From NCBI RefSeq assembly GCF_040545335.1, contig NZ_JBEPLU010000002.1, positions 792,264-856,263 of the forward strand: 64,000 nt of DNA. Reading direction: 5' to 3'. The notes under the pieces are model-generated. The model made no database searches, had not been told where the DNA came from, and was given only the letters and a program-made list of their open reading frames with translations. Position numbers and translations under genes: made by a program. The stretch's first letter is position 1. The number at the start of each line of letters is the position of its first letter. The DNA comes from Phenylobacterium koreense. GTDB taxonomy: Bacteria > Pseudomonadota > Alphaproteobacteria > Caulobacterales > Caulobacteraceae. Shown piece by piece: positions 17,501 to 27,009 of the stretch.

Positions 17501-20500
17501 ATCACGCCGCCGGTCTTGGTGAAGACAGCGAAGGCGTCGTCGGCGAACGGCGCGTTGACCGACCCGTCGGCGAGCGTCCAATTATCGTTGCCGCCGGCGC
17601 CGCCGCCCTGCCAGATTCCCGATCCCCCGGCGATGTCGCCGTCGTTGCGGCCGCCCGCATCGCCATCCCAGATATTCAGGGCCAGGCCCGCGGTGTTGAC
17701 CAGGTTGACCTGGTTATCAACCGAGGTCTGCACTGAGAAGGTCGCGCCCGCCGGCTGCGAGCCCAGGGTCAGGGTTCCGGTTCGGGTCCCAGCGTAGTCG
17801 ATCACCCGGTAGAGACCCGGACCGAAGCTCGGGGCGCTGGAAGCGACGTTGATCGTCGCCCCACCGAGCGAAACGTCGCCACCGACCTTGACCAGATCGT
17901 TGAGCGCGCCGCCGGGCAGGTTGGCCTGGCCGAACTCGTAGGCCAGGGAGGTCGTGGGGTCCGTCAGGGTAAGATCGCCATTGATGGTTAGCGTGCCGGG
18001 CGCGCCAGCCGTGCCGCCGGGAGCGAGCGTGGCGCCAGCCGCCACCGTCACGTCACCGCCGACGGTTCCCGACCCGCCCAGGGTCCCGGCCGAAACGGTC
18101 GTCAAGCCGGTGGCCGCAGACTGGTCGCCGTTGATCAGCAGCGCACCGTCCGAGACGGTCGTCGCGCCGGAATAGGTGTTGGCCCCGGTGAGAATCTCCG
18201 TGCCGGCCAACGACTTCCGCACCTGTCCGCTGCCGGAAATCACGCCATCGAAGGTCTGCACCCCGGGATTGTTGAAGATCAGCTGCCCATTGTTGAGGAC
18301 GTCGCCCGTGATCGAGCCCGCCGCGGCGCCGTCGCCGAGGATCAGCGCCCCGTTCGAGATCGTCGTGCCGCCGGAATAGGTGTTGGTCCCGGTCAGGCGA
18401 AGGATCCCGGCCCCGCCCTTGGTGAGCTTGCCGACGCCCGTGATGGCGCCCGAGACCGTGGAGCTCACGCTGGGTGTAATCGTGCCCCCGGCCGCCCCCA
18501 ACGTCACCGCGCGTCCCAAGTTCATATTCGAGGTAATCCGCAGGGTCCCGCCGTCCAGGGTGAGTCCGCTGACCGCGGCGCCGAGGTTGGCGTCCTGCGA
18601 GATCTGCAGCACGCCGCCGTTGACCAGCGTGCCGCCCGTGTAGGTGTTGGTTCCGCCAAGGACTAGCGTCCCGTCGTCGACCTTGACGAGTTGGCCGCCG
18701 CCCGAGAGCACGGAGTTGATCGTCGCGGTCATGCCCGCGCTAGCGGCCGTCAGGTCGCCGACACGGATCGGCGTCTGGCCCGCGGCCAGGGTGAGACCGG
18801 CCCCGGCCACGGTATAGCCATCGACCGCGAACTGGATCCCAGACACGCCGACCGCGCCGCCGGCGCCATCCACCGTCACCAGCCCGGACGCACCCTGGAA
18901 CACCGCGAAGGCGTCCGGCGCGAAGTCGCTGTTCACCGAGCCGGCCGAGTTGGTCCAGTCATCGGCGGCGCCGCCCAGGCGCCACGTACCGGCTCCGCCG
19001 GTGATAGCGCTGTCGTTCTTCCCGCCAGTCGGCCCATCCCAGAAGTACAGCGTCTGACCGGCGGTGTTGACCAGGTTCACTTGGCCGGCCACCGACGTCT
19101 GGACCGTTGCGCTCGCGCCGCCCGGCAGCGTTCCGACGTTCAGGATGTTGTCGGTCAGGGCACCGGCGTAGTTGATCACCCGGTAGACGCCGGCGGTGAA
19201 GGCGCCGCCCGTCGGCACGGCGACGTTGATCACGCCGTCGAGGGTGAGATCGCCGTTCACGACGATCAGGTCGTTGAGCGGCCCACCGATCACATTGGCC
19301 TGGCCAAACTCCATGTTCAGCGCGGAGCTGCCGTTCAAGACCAGGTCGCCGTTGATGGTCAGGGCGCCTGGACTATTACCCGGCGAGATCGCGCCGCCGT
19401 TCTGCGCCAGCACATCGCCGCCGATTACGCCCGAGCCGCCAAGCGTCGCACCGCCGTACACCGTCGTCAGGCCCGTGGCCGCCGACTGGTCGCCGTTGAT
19501 CCGCAGCGTGCCAGCCGTGACCTCGGTCGATCCGAGGTAGTTGTTGTCGGCGGAAAGCACCGTCGTCCCGGCGCCGATCTGACGCAGCTCGCCGACGCCG
19601 GAAACAAGGCCGGAGAAGGCGTAGGTATTGTTCCGATTGAAGATGAAAACGCCGTCGTTCGTGACGTCTCCGACGATCGACCCGGTCGCGCCGCCTGCGC
19701 CCAGTTCCAGCGTGCCGGCGCTGATCGTCGTGCCGCCGGTGTAGGTGTTGGTCCCGGTCAGGGTCGTCTCGCCCGCGCCGAGCTGCTCGACCGAGCCGGT
19801 CTGCGAGATGACGCCGCCGTAGGCCAGGGCGTCGGAGCGGTCGAAGCCCAGAACCCCGAAATTGTTGACCGTCTGGCTGGCGATCGAGCCGGTCGTCCCG
19901 CCCGCGCCGAGCACCAGAGTTCCGGCGTTGATATTGGTGACGCCCGTATAGGTGTTGTTGCCGGTCAGAATCCACTTTCCGGCGGCGTTCTTGGCCAGCG
20001 AGGTGAGATTGGCGGCGGTTTGGTTGCCGATCGCCGCGCCCATGACGTTGTCGTCGGCATTCGTCCCGCCCAGCGAGACGACCCGCAGGCCATTGCCGGT
20101 GTAGGAGACCGCCCCGGTGTTGCCGAACACCACCGCGCCCGAGCCGGAGGACTCGATGGCGGTCGTCCCGACGCCGAGGGTGAAGCGGCGGTCGGTCGTA
20201 TCGCCTGCGCCGGTGTAGCGCAGCGTGGCGCCGCTGCCGATCACCAGGTTCGAGGCGAGATTGGAGGATTGGCCGAGGCTGCTGGCCAGCCCGCCGTCGG
20301 CGAGCTTGTCCACCCCCAGCACGCCACCGGTGATCGAGGTGACCCCGGTATAGGTGCTGCCCGGGTTCGTGAGAATCCACGTGCCGAGACTGGTCTTGGA
20401 GAGGCCGGTCTTGCCGGTTCCGTTGTCGGTGAGCTGGAGGCCCAGCTTGTTATCCACCGTGCTGACGCCGGTCAGGGTCACCGTCTGCGTAGTATTGGGG

Positions 20501-23500
20501 CTGCTGAAGGCGATCGGCGCGGTGTTGGAGAACACCACCGCCCCCGAACCCGAGGCGTCGATGGCGCTCGTCGCCGAGGCGCCGAGGGTGAAGAGGCGGT
20601 TGGTCGTATGGCCCGTCCCGACGTAGCGCAACGTACCGCCATTGAGGATCAGGCTGGTCGCGTCTGCGGTCGAAGCGCCGATGCTGCTGGCGGCTGCGCC
20701 ATCGACCAAGCAATCGACGGCTAGCACGCCGCCGTTGATCGTCGTCGCGCCGGTATAGGTGCTGTTGCAGCCCGAGAACTGCTGGACGCTCCCGCCGGCC
20801 TTGATGATCCCGCCGATCCCGCTGATGACGCCGGCATAGTTCGCCGCACCGCCTACGCCGCTCGCATTGCCGCCCGGGGTGATGGTGAGCGTGGTGGCGC
20901 CGAGGTCGATGTCACCGACGCTTGCCGCGTTGGCGCTCACGGCGCTGTCGTCGATCCAGCCTACCGAAACCGCCGAACCGGCGACTGAAGACAGGTCCAG
21001 CCGCGTGCCGGCCAGGCCCATTCGCACGCCGCCCGTTCCGAGGGCGCTCTGCGAAAGGACACGGAGCGTGCCGCCGTAGACGTTCGTGCCGCCCACATAG
21101 TTGTTGGCCCCTGACAGCACCAAGACGCCGTCGCCGTATTTCGCGAGGTTGCCGGCGCCGGTGATCGTTCCGCCGATCTCGAGGGTCGTGCCCGCAGTCT
21201 GGACATTGAGAGCGCCGTTCCCTTGGAGCAGCATTCCGCGATCGATGGTGACGCTTCCGCCGGTATAGAGCAGTGTTGCGCCATTGAACGTGAGGTTGGC
21301 TGGCTCCGCGCCGGAAGCGCCGATGCTGCTGGCTTGCCCGCCGTTGGCGAGGCAGGCGACAGAGAGCGTTCCGCCCAGAAGGGTCGTCGGCCCAGTATAG
21401 GTGCTGTCGCAGTTCGCAAGGGTCTGGGAGTTGGTGTTCTCCTTGCGCAGGCCGCCAGAACCGTCGATCGTTCCGTTGAAGACCGCGTTCGATCCGCCGA
21501 GCGTTAGCGTCGCGCTGCCCAGGATTACATTGCCGCCCGCCGCGCCGCCTCCGGAAAGGCCGCCGATCTTGTTGTCGAGCCCGGCGAGGTCGAGAGACAC
21601 CCCCGCCGTATTGGCGAGCGTCATGAGGTTGAAGCCGCCGAACGCTTGGGTCGAACCCGCGCGCAGGATGCCTGCATTGACCACGGTCGGCCCGGAGTAG
21701 GTGTTGGCGCCCGCCAGGACGAGCGTGCCCGCGCCCTCCTTGGTCAGGGCGCCGCTCCCAATCGCCACGCCACTGATGGTCAGCGTCGTGGCGGCCTGCT
21801 CAACGCCGATCTTGCCCCCGTTCTCGAGGGTGAAGCCGCGATTGGTGCTGGCGGTGGCGGCCGTGTAGGTGAGCTGCCCGCCGGTCTCCAGCACGAGGTT
21901 GGACGAGGCCGCCGACGAGCTGCCGATGCTGCTGGCCTGGCCGCCGTCGGTGAGGGTGCTGACGGCCAGGGCGCCGCCGCCGACACCGGTGATGCGGGTG
22001 ACGCCGACATAATCGTTGGCGGCGTTGGAGAGGACCAGCGTGCCGGCGCCGGTCTTGGTCAGGCCTGCATCATCGGGGCTGGTCACAAGGCCCGAAAATT
22101 CGATGGTGCGGGTGGCCGCGACCTCGATCTTGGGATCGCCCGCGCCGCCATTCACCAGAGTGAAGCCACGATTGGTCGAAGCGTCCGAAGCGCCGGTCCA
22201 GGCCAACGTTCCGCCCTGAAGAACGAGATTGGCGGAGGCCGAGGACGACTGGCCGATGCTGCTGGCCGCGCCGCCGTCGGCGAGATTGATGATTTCCAGT
22301 CGCCCTGCGCTGAGCGTCGTCGCGCCTGTATAGGTGTTGGCGCCGGTAAGCAGGACGCGGCCGGTTCCACCCTTGGTGAAACCTGTGGCGCCGCCGTTGT
22401 CGACGATGGTCGACCCGATAGTGAAGAGGCCTCCACCGTTCTGCTGGACGCCGAGCACGCCGCCGGCGGCGCCTTGCAGGGACCCTCCATTGATCGCCTG
22501 GCTGAAGTTTCCGACCGAGGGCGCGACGATGATCGTCCCGTCGACGCCGAGGACGTCGCCCGGGGCCACGTTGACGTTCGAAGCGGCGGCCTCAGTGAAT
22601 TGGAGGCCGCCAAGCTGCATGCTGCCGGGAAGCGTGCCGAAGTAGCCCTGGCCGTCGCCGTCGCTGTCGGAGATGAATTCACCCGCCAGCCAGGTCGCGA
22701 CCTCGTCCTTGTCCGTGTAATCGGTTTCGGCAAACGGAAGGATTTCGCCGGCGACGACCTTGGCGTAGTCGGTCCCGTTGACCGTCGCCCATCCGCCCAG
22801 GCTGGTGTTCGACGTCGTGATGCTCCCGCTTGTCGGCAGAACGAAATTGACCAGTCCGCTGGTGCGGGAGATCGCGCCCAGGCTGAGGTCCACGCTCCCG
22901 CCCACACCGGACTCCACGGAGATGGTGTTGGCGCCCGTGGCCACGGTGGTGCTGGCGAAAGTCTGCTCGTTGGCGCCGCCGGCCGCCCCGGTCACCAGCA
23001 GCTTGCCGCCCGCTAGGCTCAGGGCTGAGCCGCTAGCGATGATGTTATTCGCAGGCGCGCCCGCCGCGGCGAAGTTCAGAGCCAGCGTACCGCCCCCGAT
23101 GCTCGTCGGGCCGGCATAGGTGTTGGCGCCCGTGAGCGTCAGCGTACCCGTGCCGAGCTTGGTCAGCCCGCCCGCGCCGGTAATCACGCCGGCGTAGTCG
23201 CTAGCCGAGGTCCCGTCCACGGTCAGGGTGGACAGAGGGTTCGCGCCCAGGACGATCGAGCCGCCGGACCCGTGAAGGTCCGAGGCCGCGATGCTGAAGC
23301 CGTTCAGGTCAAGGACGCCGCCATTGACCGTCATCTTGCCGGTCGTGCCGAAGGCGGAGGCGCCGCCGGCCCGCAGCGTGCCGGAGGTCACAGTCGTGCC
23401 GCCGACATAGGTGTTGGCGCCGCTTAGCACCCAGGCCCCGGCGCCGTCGCTTACCAGATCGCCGGCGCCGGAGATGACGCCCGAGAAGGTGCTCTCGCCG

Positions 23501-24960
23501 CTGAAGGAACCACCGAAGGTCAGGGAGTCGGCCACTCCTCCGGCCACGAAGGCGAGGCCGCCGCTGAGCCCGAGCGCGCCGGTCCCGTTGTTGGCGAGCG
23601 AGGCGACGCCGTTGACGGTCCAGCCGCGGTCGCTGGTCGCCGCCGCCCCCATATAGCTCAGCGTCCCAGCGTTCAGAACCACTGTCGAGCCGGCGCCCAG
23701 CGAACTGTTCTCGCCGGCGTCGGCGAGGGTCGCGACCTCGACAAGGCCGCCGATTCCCGCCGCCCCAGTGAAGGTGTTGGCCAGACCCGAGACTGTGATC
23801 TTGCGACCAGCGCTGGCTGTGAAGCTGAAGATCCCGCCGCTGAGAACGCCGTCGAGGCTGACGTCCCCACCGATGGCGCGGATCCCGCCGCCAACGGAGA
23901 TATCCATGTCGCCGGTCAGATTGAGCGCGCCGGCGCCCTGGTTGTTGAGGTAGGCGCCGTTGCCGTTGAAGTCCCAGTTGCGATCCGAGCTGTCGCCATC
24001 GCCGGTGTAGACGATGTTGTCCGAATACTGACTCTGCTGGTTGAAAACGATGGTCCCGGCCGTGGCGTCTGTCGGCGCACCTAGCGAGCTCGCCTCGCCC
24101 AGATTTCGAACCGATGAGAAAAAGGTGCTGCAGCTACAGCCGTTGTCGCCGCGGAAGATCGTTGAGCCCGTGTAGGTGCTGAAATCATTGGTGTACCGCA
24201 CGCCGGTGCGCGAGTTGATGCCGCCGCCGCCGGTATAGAGGGCGCCGCCCGCGCCAGTGCCGCCTACGACGAGAACTGTTCCGGAGGCGATGTCAACGGC
24301 GCGGCTCGTAGCCGCGCCGTTGATAAGCAGGGTCGAGTTGGCCGTGACATTTATCGCATTGCTCAGCGCCCCCAGGGCGTTATCGTCGGCGGCGGAAAGC
24401 GTCCCGGCCGCGAGCGTGATCCCGCCGCTGAACGTGTTGGCTCCAGTCAAAGTGAGCGAGCCCGCGCCGCTCTTCACCAGACCCGCGGTCCCGGCGATCA
24501 CCGAATTGATCGTCGTGTTGCTGAGCGTGTCGATCGTCGGCGTTGCGCCCGCTAACGTGAGCACGCCGCCGTTCAGAATCCAACCGTTGACCTTCTGGAA
24601 GGTCATGTTGTGGACAGTGATCGGCTGGGTGAGCGTGATCGTACCGGCCGTGGTCGTGGTGCCGGCGGCCGTGACGCCGAAGATCGCGTTGTCCAGCCCC
24701 GCGTTGTTCCAGACCTGGTAGGGGCCGAGGACGTCGCTGTTGCTCTGGGTCCAGAGTGGGCTGGTGGTGTTCCAGTTTCCGCTGCCGCCGCTGGCGGTCA
24801 GGGCGCCGTTCGCGTCCCAGTAGCGGGTGGCGTCCTGAGCCGCGGCCGGCAGGCTCGCCAGCGCCAGCACCCCGACCGAAACGCCACACAGCAGACGCCG
24901 ATGACCGCGCCGGGCACGAAGATTGTAAGCTGCTACCGCCGCCGTCGCACCACTGGTCAT
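14557..24960 (-). CDS. Giant autotransporter with PATR-type beta-helix repeats
   Basis: 3467-residue type V secreted surface protein. The N-terminal signal peptide has an Arg-rich start, a hydrophobic core and cleavage likely after SLPAAAQ (about residue 42). The passenger is a long beta-helix with some 20 copies of the autotransporter-associated strand repeat (GANTYxGGTTxxxGTLxxG). Three modules of about 330 residues, each opening with FWDG or IWDG, occupy its C-terminal half, with a (GP)n/PGGPGEPP linker encoded near 16710-16800. A C-terminal barrel of about 280 residues ends in FRMRF, with the terminal Phe required for outer-membrane assembly. Expected role is adhesion or aggregation; no catalytic motif is visible. 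Several cysteines sit in the passenger, unusual for this class. Long open frames antisense to it are artefacts of GC-rich repeats. Confidence 0.93.
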   Translation of the reverse strand: MTSGATAAVAAYNLRARRGHRRLLCGVSVGVLALASLPAAAQDATRYWDANGALTASGGSGNWNTTSPLWTQSNSDVLGPYQVWNNAGLDNAIFGVTAAGTTTTAGTITLTQPITVHNMTFQKVNGWILNGGVLTLAGATPTIDTLSNTTINSVIAGTAGLVKSGAGSLTLTGANTFSGGITLAAGTLSAADDNALGALSNAINVTANSTLLINGAATSRAVDIASGTVLVVGGTGAGGALYTGGGGINSRTGVRYTNDFSTYTGSTIFRGDNGCSCSTFFSSVRNLGEASSLGAPTDATAGTIVFNQQSQYSDNIVYTGDGDSSDRNWDFNGNGAYLNNQGAGALNLTGDMDISVGGGIRAIGGDVSLDGVLSGGIFSFTASAGRKITVSGLANTFTGAAGIGGLVEVATLADAGENSSLGAGSTVVLNAGTLSYMGAAATSDRGWTVNGVASLANNGTGALGLSGGLAFVAGGVADSLTFGGSFSGESTFSGVISGAGDLVSDGAGAWVLSGANTYVGGTTVTSGTLRAGGASAFGTTGKMTVNGGVLDLNGFSIAASDLHGSGGSIVLGANPLSTLTVDGTSASDYAGVITGAGGLTKLGTGTLTLTGANTYAGPTSIGGGTLALNFAAAGAPANNIIASGSALSLAGGKLLVTGAAGGANEQTFASTTVATGANTISVESGVGGSVDLSLGAISRTSGLVNFVLPTSGSITTSNTSLGGWATVNGTDYAKVVAGEILPFAETDYTDKDEVATWLAGEFISDSDGDGQGYFGTLPGSMQLGGLQFTEAAASNVNVAPGDVLGVDGTIIVAPSVGNFSQAINGGSLQGAAGGVLGVQQNGGGLFTIGSTIVDNGGATGFTKGGTGRVLLTGANTYTGATTLSAGRLEIINLADGGAASSIGQSSSASANLVLQGGTLAWTGASDASTNRGFTLVNGGAGDPKIEVAATRTIEFSGLVTSPDDAGLTKTGAGTLVLSNAANDYVGVTRITGVGGGALAVSTLTDGGQASSIGSSSAASSNLVLETGGQLTYTAATASTNRGFTLENGGKIGVEQAATTLTISGVAIGSGALTKEGAGTLVLAGANTYSGPTVVNAGILRAGSTQAFGGFNLMTLANTAGVSLDLAGLDNKIGGLSGGGAAGGNVILGSATLTLGGSNAVFNGTIDGSGGLRKENTNSQTLANCDSTYTGPTTLLGGTLSVACLANGGQASSIGASGAEPANLTFNGATLLYTGGSVTIDRGMLLQGNGALNVQTAGTTLEIGGTITGAGNLAKYGDGVLVLSGANNYVGGTNVYGGTLRVLSQSALGTGGVRMGLAGTRLDLSSVAGSAVSVGWIDDSAVSANAASVGDIDLGATTLTITPGGNASGVGGAANYAGVISGIGGIIKAGGSVQQFSGCNSTYTGATTINGGVLAVDCLVDGAAASSIGASTADATSLILNGGTLRYVGTGHTTNRLFTLGASATSAIDASGSGAVVFSNTAPIAFSSPNTTQTVTLTGVSTVDNKLGLQLTDNGTGKTGLSKTSLGTWILTNPGSTYTGVTSITGGVLGVDKLADGGLASSLGQSSNLASNLVIGSGATLRYTGAGDTTDRRFTLGVGTTAIESSGSGAVVFGNTGAVSYTGNGLRVVSLGGTNADDNVMGAAIGNQTAANLTSLAKNAAGKWILTGNNTYTGVTNINAGTLVLGAGGTTGSIASQTVNNFGVLGFDRSDALAYGGVISQTGSVEQLGAGETTLTGTNTYTGGTTISAGTLELGAGGATGSIVGDVTNDGVFIFNRNNTYAFSGLVSGVGELRQIGAGTTVLSADNNYLGSTEVTAGTLRINGDQSAATGLTTVYGGATLGGSGVIGGDVLAQNGGAISPGNSPGALTINGDLVLNGSSALNMEFGQANVIGGPLNDLIVVNGDLTLDGVINVAVPTGGAFTAGVYRVINYAGALTDNILNVGTLPGGASATVQTSVAGQVNLVNTAGQTLYFWDGPTGGKNDSAITGGAGTWRLGGAADDWTNSAGSVNSDFAPDAFAVFQGASGLVTVDGAGGAVGVSGIQFAVDGYTVAGAGLTLAAGQTPIRVGDLTAASAGMTATINSVLSGGGQLVKVDDGTLVLGGTNTYTGGTLVNGGVLQISQDANLGAAVSGLTLDGGTLRITSNMNLGRAVTLGAAGGTITPSVSSTVSGAITGVGKLTKGGAGILRLTGTNTYSGGTTISNGALILGDGAAAGSITGDVLNNGQLIFNNPGVQTFDGVISGSGQVRKSLAGTEILTGANTYSGATTVSDGALLINGDQSAATGLTTVSAGTLGGSGTVGGDVTVAAGATLAPGGTAGAPGTLTINGDLTLTDPTTSLAYEFGQANLPGGALNDLVKVGGDVSLGGATINVASSAPSFGPGLYRVIDYAGTRTGTLTLGSQPAGATFSVQTSVDNQVNLVNTAGLALNIWDGDAGGRNDGDIAGGSGIWQGGGAGGNDNWTLADGSVNAPFADDAFAVFTKTGGVITVDATTAGPINVSGMQFAATGYELSGDALNLTAAESNIWVGDGTANSATVTALINANLDGPGGLVKTDAGTLLLSGNNTYAGETKVSGGTLVIGGDQSGATGATFVNDGGVLQGNGIIGGDVTVNAGGTLAPGFSYGQLNINGDLLLTSDAILAMELGQAGTPGGALNDLIVVGGDLTLDGTLNVAESAGGAFGPGIYRLIDYTGGLTDNTLDIGALPSNYGTIQTSIAQQVNLIVSAVPPGGGPGPGPGPGPGPGEPGGPGEPPSQYNFWDGDHGLAGDKVVSGGDGIWRASPSNWTTPTGQANGAFTPASYAIFAAEAGKVTVDVSEGPIRVSGMQFASDGYQLLGDAVSLDAAESIVRVGDGTALGGAFTATIGSALTGAGQLHKTDAGTLVLTGDSDYAGGTRISGGTLQLGDGGEVGSIAGDVRNDGRLAFHRADDLAFTGVISGGGVIAQTGAGVTTLSADSSTFSGRTDVRSGTLGVNGKLGGAVEVFDDGRLSGDGQIGSLLNQAGGIVAPGGSVGTLTVAGDYEGRGGTLQIEAVLGADDSQADRLVVAGSTSGSTLVEVANLGGLGARTRNGILVVDVQGASDGVFTLAKGDFRLGAENALVAGAYAYVLRQDAQGGDWKLRSNVNETAGPPRPADPDGPAGEPGAPVEAGEPQLTLYQPGVPVYEAYAQTLQTLNGLSTMRQRVGARQWSGEAGASVWGRMEGGRVKIEPAVSTTNAKLQTDRWKVQFGIDQALADDVAGGRLVGGLTAHYGEASTSVGSPFGGGSLDAQALGFGATLTWTDAQGAYVDAQAQASWFETDLRSSILGDRAEDVDGKGYALSVEAGKTMAAAGAFSFTPQAQLTYSTVDFDGFVDPLGARVAADEGDSLMARVGLALDRDWTVTSSGGEGRIYGLVNFTHEFLDGSRVDVSGTPLANRAERTWGGLAAGASYSWGAGRYLVYGEASAETPLSGVSDSYAVSGTAGFRMRF

Positions 24961-25318
24961 GAACGTCCCACCACGCCAAACACCGGCCTTGCGTCCGCAC
25001 TCGGCAGGGCCCGCGCGCGAACGCGGACTCGCCGACGGCCCACCGCCGTTACGTTAATCTACGGTTGTAAATCGCGGCGAAGCTGTAGTTGGGAGAGTGT
25101 GCAAACGACTAATAAAAAAGGTTAACATTGGCCGCAGATCGCCTTTCAACACGCACGCAGCCAGATAACTCCGCAATACAGAAGGTATATTGTTGAGCAA
25201 TATTAGACAGATCGCGCGATAAAGTTGGTTAATCAGCCGCCATGTAAACAACTGTAACGTGCACAACCATGCGCCGTACGCAAATCCAGTCTCGAGCGGA
25301 GACAGACCTGGCCGTGGC
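24961..25318. promoter_or_regulatory. AT-rich region upstream of the autotransporter
   Basis: About 360 bases between the autotransporter start and the sulfotransferase stop. The part from 25080 to 25260 is distinctly AT-rich compared with its surroundings and should hold the leftward promoter. No convincing gene lies here, and I cannot name a specific operator. Confidence 0.45.
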
Positions 25319-26734
25319 TCACCGCGATTCGGGCGCCTGCGCTTCCAGACCTTGCTTGAGAGGGGCGAGCCACGACTCATAGCTGAGCCATCGATCCAGG
25401 CCGTCTAGATTGATCGGCCCGCGGACTTGCTGAGCGCTCGGGGTCTGCACCTCCCGTGGATTCTCGTGGAAGCGGAGGCACTCTGCCGCGAACGGCAAGC
25501 CGACATGATCCAACAAGCGCCGCGTCTCGCCCTCCAGGTCATCGACCAGGCGCTCGTACTGCACGTGATGGACCCGGCCAGGCGCCACCTCGTCGAAGTG
25601 GTCCATCGCGCGGACATAGTCGCGATAGTACCGGGCCAGATCGGGGAGCGTGGCCGGAAAGCTGGTGTGACGATTGAAATAGGTCGTGAAGCTGGAGAAG
25701 CAGCACGCCATCGGCTCGCGCCTGACGTCGATGATCGTCGCCTTTGGCAGGATGAGCTGGATGAGGCCCACGTGTCGCCAGTTGGCGGGCATCTTGTCGG
25801 TGAAGAACGGACGCTCGGTCCGCCGGCGGCGACCGGCCGCGGCCAGGTAACGCTCGCCGAGGGCCTCGGCGTCTGATCCGTCGGCCTCGGCGCCAGCGGC
25901 GGCCGCCACTTCGCCCAGTTCGGCCAACTCTCCTAGGCCTTCGACCAGCGGATGGCTGGCTAGGATCTGCTCGACCAAGGTGGAGCCCGAGCGCGGCATG
26001 CCAACGATGAAGATCGGATCGGGCGCCTGACAGCCCTGCCCCCGCCGCGCGTCGAGGAACGCCGACGTAAAGGTCGCCCTGGCCTGATCCACCTCTTTGT
26101 TCAGCAAGTCCGCGTCATAGGCGGCGAGGCCGCCCCGCAAGCTGTTGCCCGCCTCATAGTGCTGGAATGAAGCGGCGAACCGTCCCTGGTCTCCCAGCGC
26201 CTTGCCGAGAGCATAGTGCAGCTGCGTGCGGCTGAGGCTGTCGGCGACGCGGGGAAGCGCTTGCTCCATCGCGGCCACGTCCTGCGGATCGAGGCGCAGC
26301 GTTCGGAGATTGGCCAGTCCCAACCAGGCGAAGCCCTGGTTGGGATTCCAGGCGAGGGAATTTCGGTAGGCTTCGATCGCAGCCTTCAAATCTCCAACCG
26401 CAGCCAGGGCGCGGCCGTAATTCGTCCAGGGCAGAGCCGCCCGCGGCGCGCGCGCCAGCAACGCCCGGTGCGCGTCGAGCGCCTCTCGGAGACGGCCGTC
26501 GCCCTCGAGCACAGCCGCTTTCAAGGAAAGCGGCCAGACGGCCGCGGGCGTTCGTACGAGGGCCTCGTCGAGCAGCCTGATCGCCTCGTGAGCGCGGCCC
26601 AGGCGCATGAGAAGCGAGGCCAGATCAGCGTGGGCCTGCGCGTCGCCCGGCGCCAGCTCGACCGCGCGGCGAAGAAGCGCCTCGGCGGTATCTCCCTTCC
26701 CGCTCGAAGCGGCGGGACCGGCTAGCTGGCTCAA
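25319..26734 (-). CDS. TPR-domain sulfotransferase, N-terminus probably truncated
   Basis: 471 residues. The first 190 are tetratricopeptide repeats (DAQAHADLASLLMRLGRAHE and similar); the rest is a PAPS-dependent sulfotransferase with the 5'-phosphosulfate loop in FIVGMPRSGSTLVEQIL near residue 245 and the 3'-phosphate-binding segment DVRREPMACCFSSF. It should transfer sulfate to a protein or glycan acceptor. The frame begins at a TTG at 26734 inside the end of an IS3 orfA fragment, with a stop codon just upstream, so earlier TPR units were probably lost to the insertion. It lies upstream of the autotransporter on the same strand, but a functional link is only suggested by position. Confidence 0.85.
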   Translation of the reverse strand: MSQLAGPAASSGKGDTAEALLRRAVELAPGDAQAHADLASLLMRLGRAHEAIRLLDEALVRTPAAVWPLSLKAAVLEGDGRLREALDAHRALLARAPRAALPWTNYGRALAAVGDLKAAIEAYRNSLAWNPNQGFAWLGLANLRTLRLDPQDVAAMEQALPRVADSLSRTQLHYALGKALGDQGRFAASFQHYEAGNSLRGGLAAYDADLLNKEVDQARATFTSAFLDARRGQGCQAPDPIFIVGMPRSGSTLVEQILASHPLVEGLGELAELGEVAAAAGAEADGSDAEALGERYLAAAGRRRRTERPFFTDKMPANWRHVGLIQLILPKATIIDVRREPMACCFSSFTTYFNRHTSFPATLPDLARYYRDYVRAMDHFDEVAPGRVHHVQYERLVDDLEGETRRLLDHVGLPFAAECLRFHENPREVQTPSAQQVRGPINLDGLDRWLSYESWLAPLKQGLEAQAPESR

Positions 26735-26955
26735 GGCTTAGACATCGTCGGACGCCTCCGCCGAACGCGACGCGCCTCTCGCTCGCACCTCGTCCCCGTC
26801 GCCTGCGCCCCGAACTGCATCATCCATCGTCGTAGCACCGTCTCGTGCAGGCCCAGATCACGGACCACAGCCCCGGCCGAAAGCCCGCTCGTGGCCACGC
26901 GTTCAACCGCCTCGCGCTTGAACGCCTCAGGAAATACCCGGCGGGTAACGCTCAT
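26731..26955 (-). pseudogene. IS3-family OrfA (helix-turn-helix), truncated
   Basis: Begins MSVTRRVFPEAFKREAVERV after GGAGAGGAG, then SAGAVVRDLGLHETVLRRWM, the HTH of IS3/IS511-type OrfA. After about 50 residues it departs from the family into an Arg-rich tail ending SKP, and orfB is absent. The junction with the sulfotransferase gene lies at its 3' end. A remnant, not an active element. Confidence 0.75.
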
Positions 26956-27009
26956 CAGACACTCCTCTCCAGCTCCGAAGCTAGCATGTGTGTCCACCGA
27001 AACGAGGGA

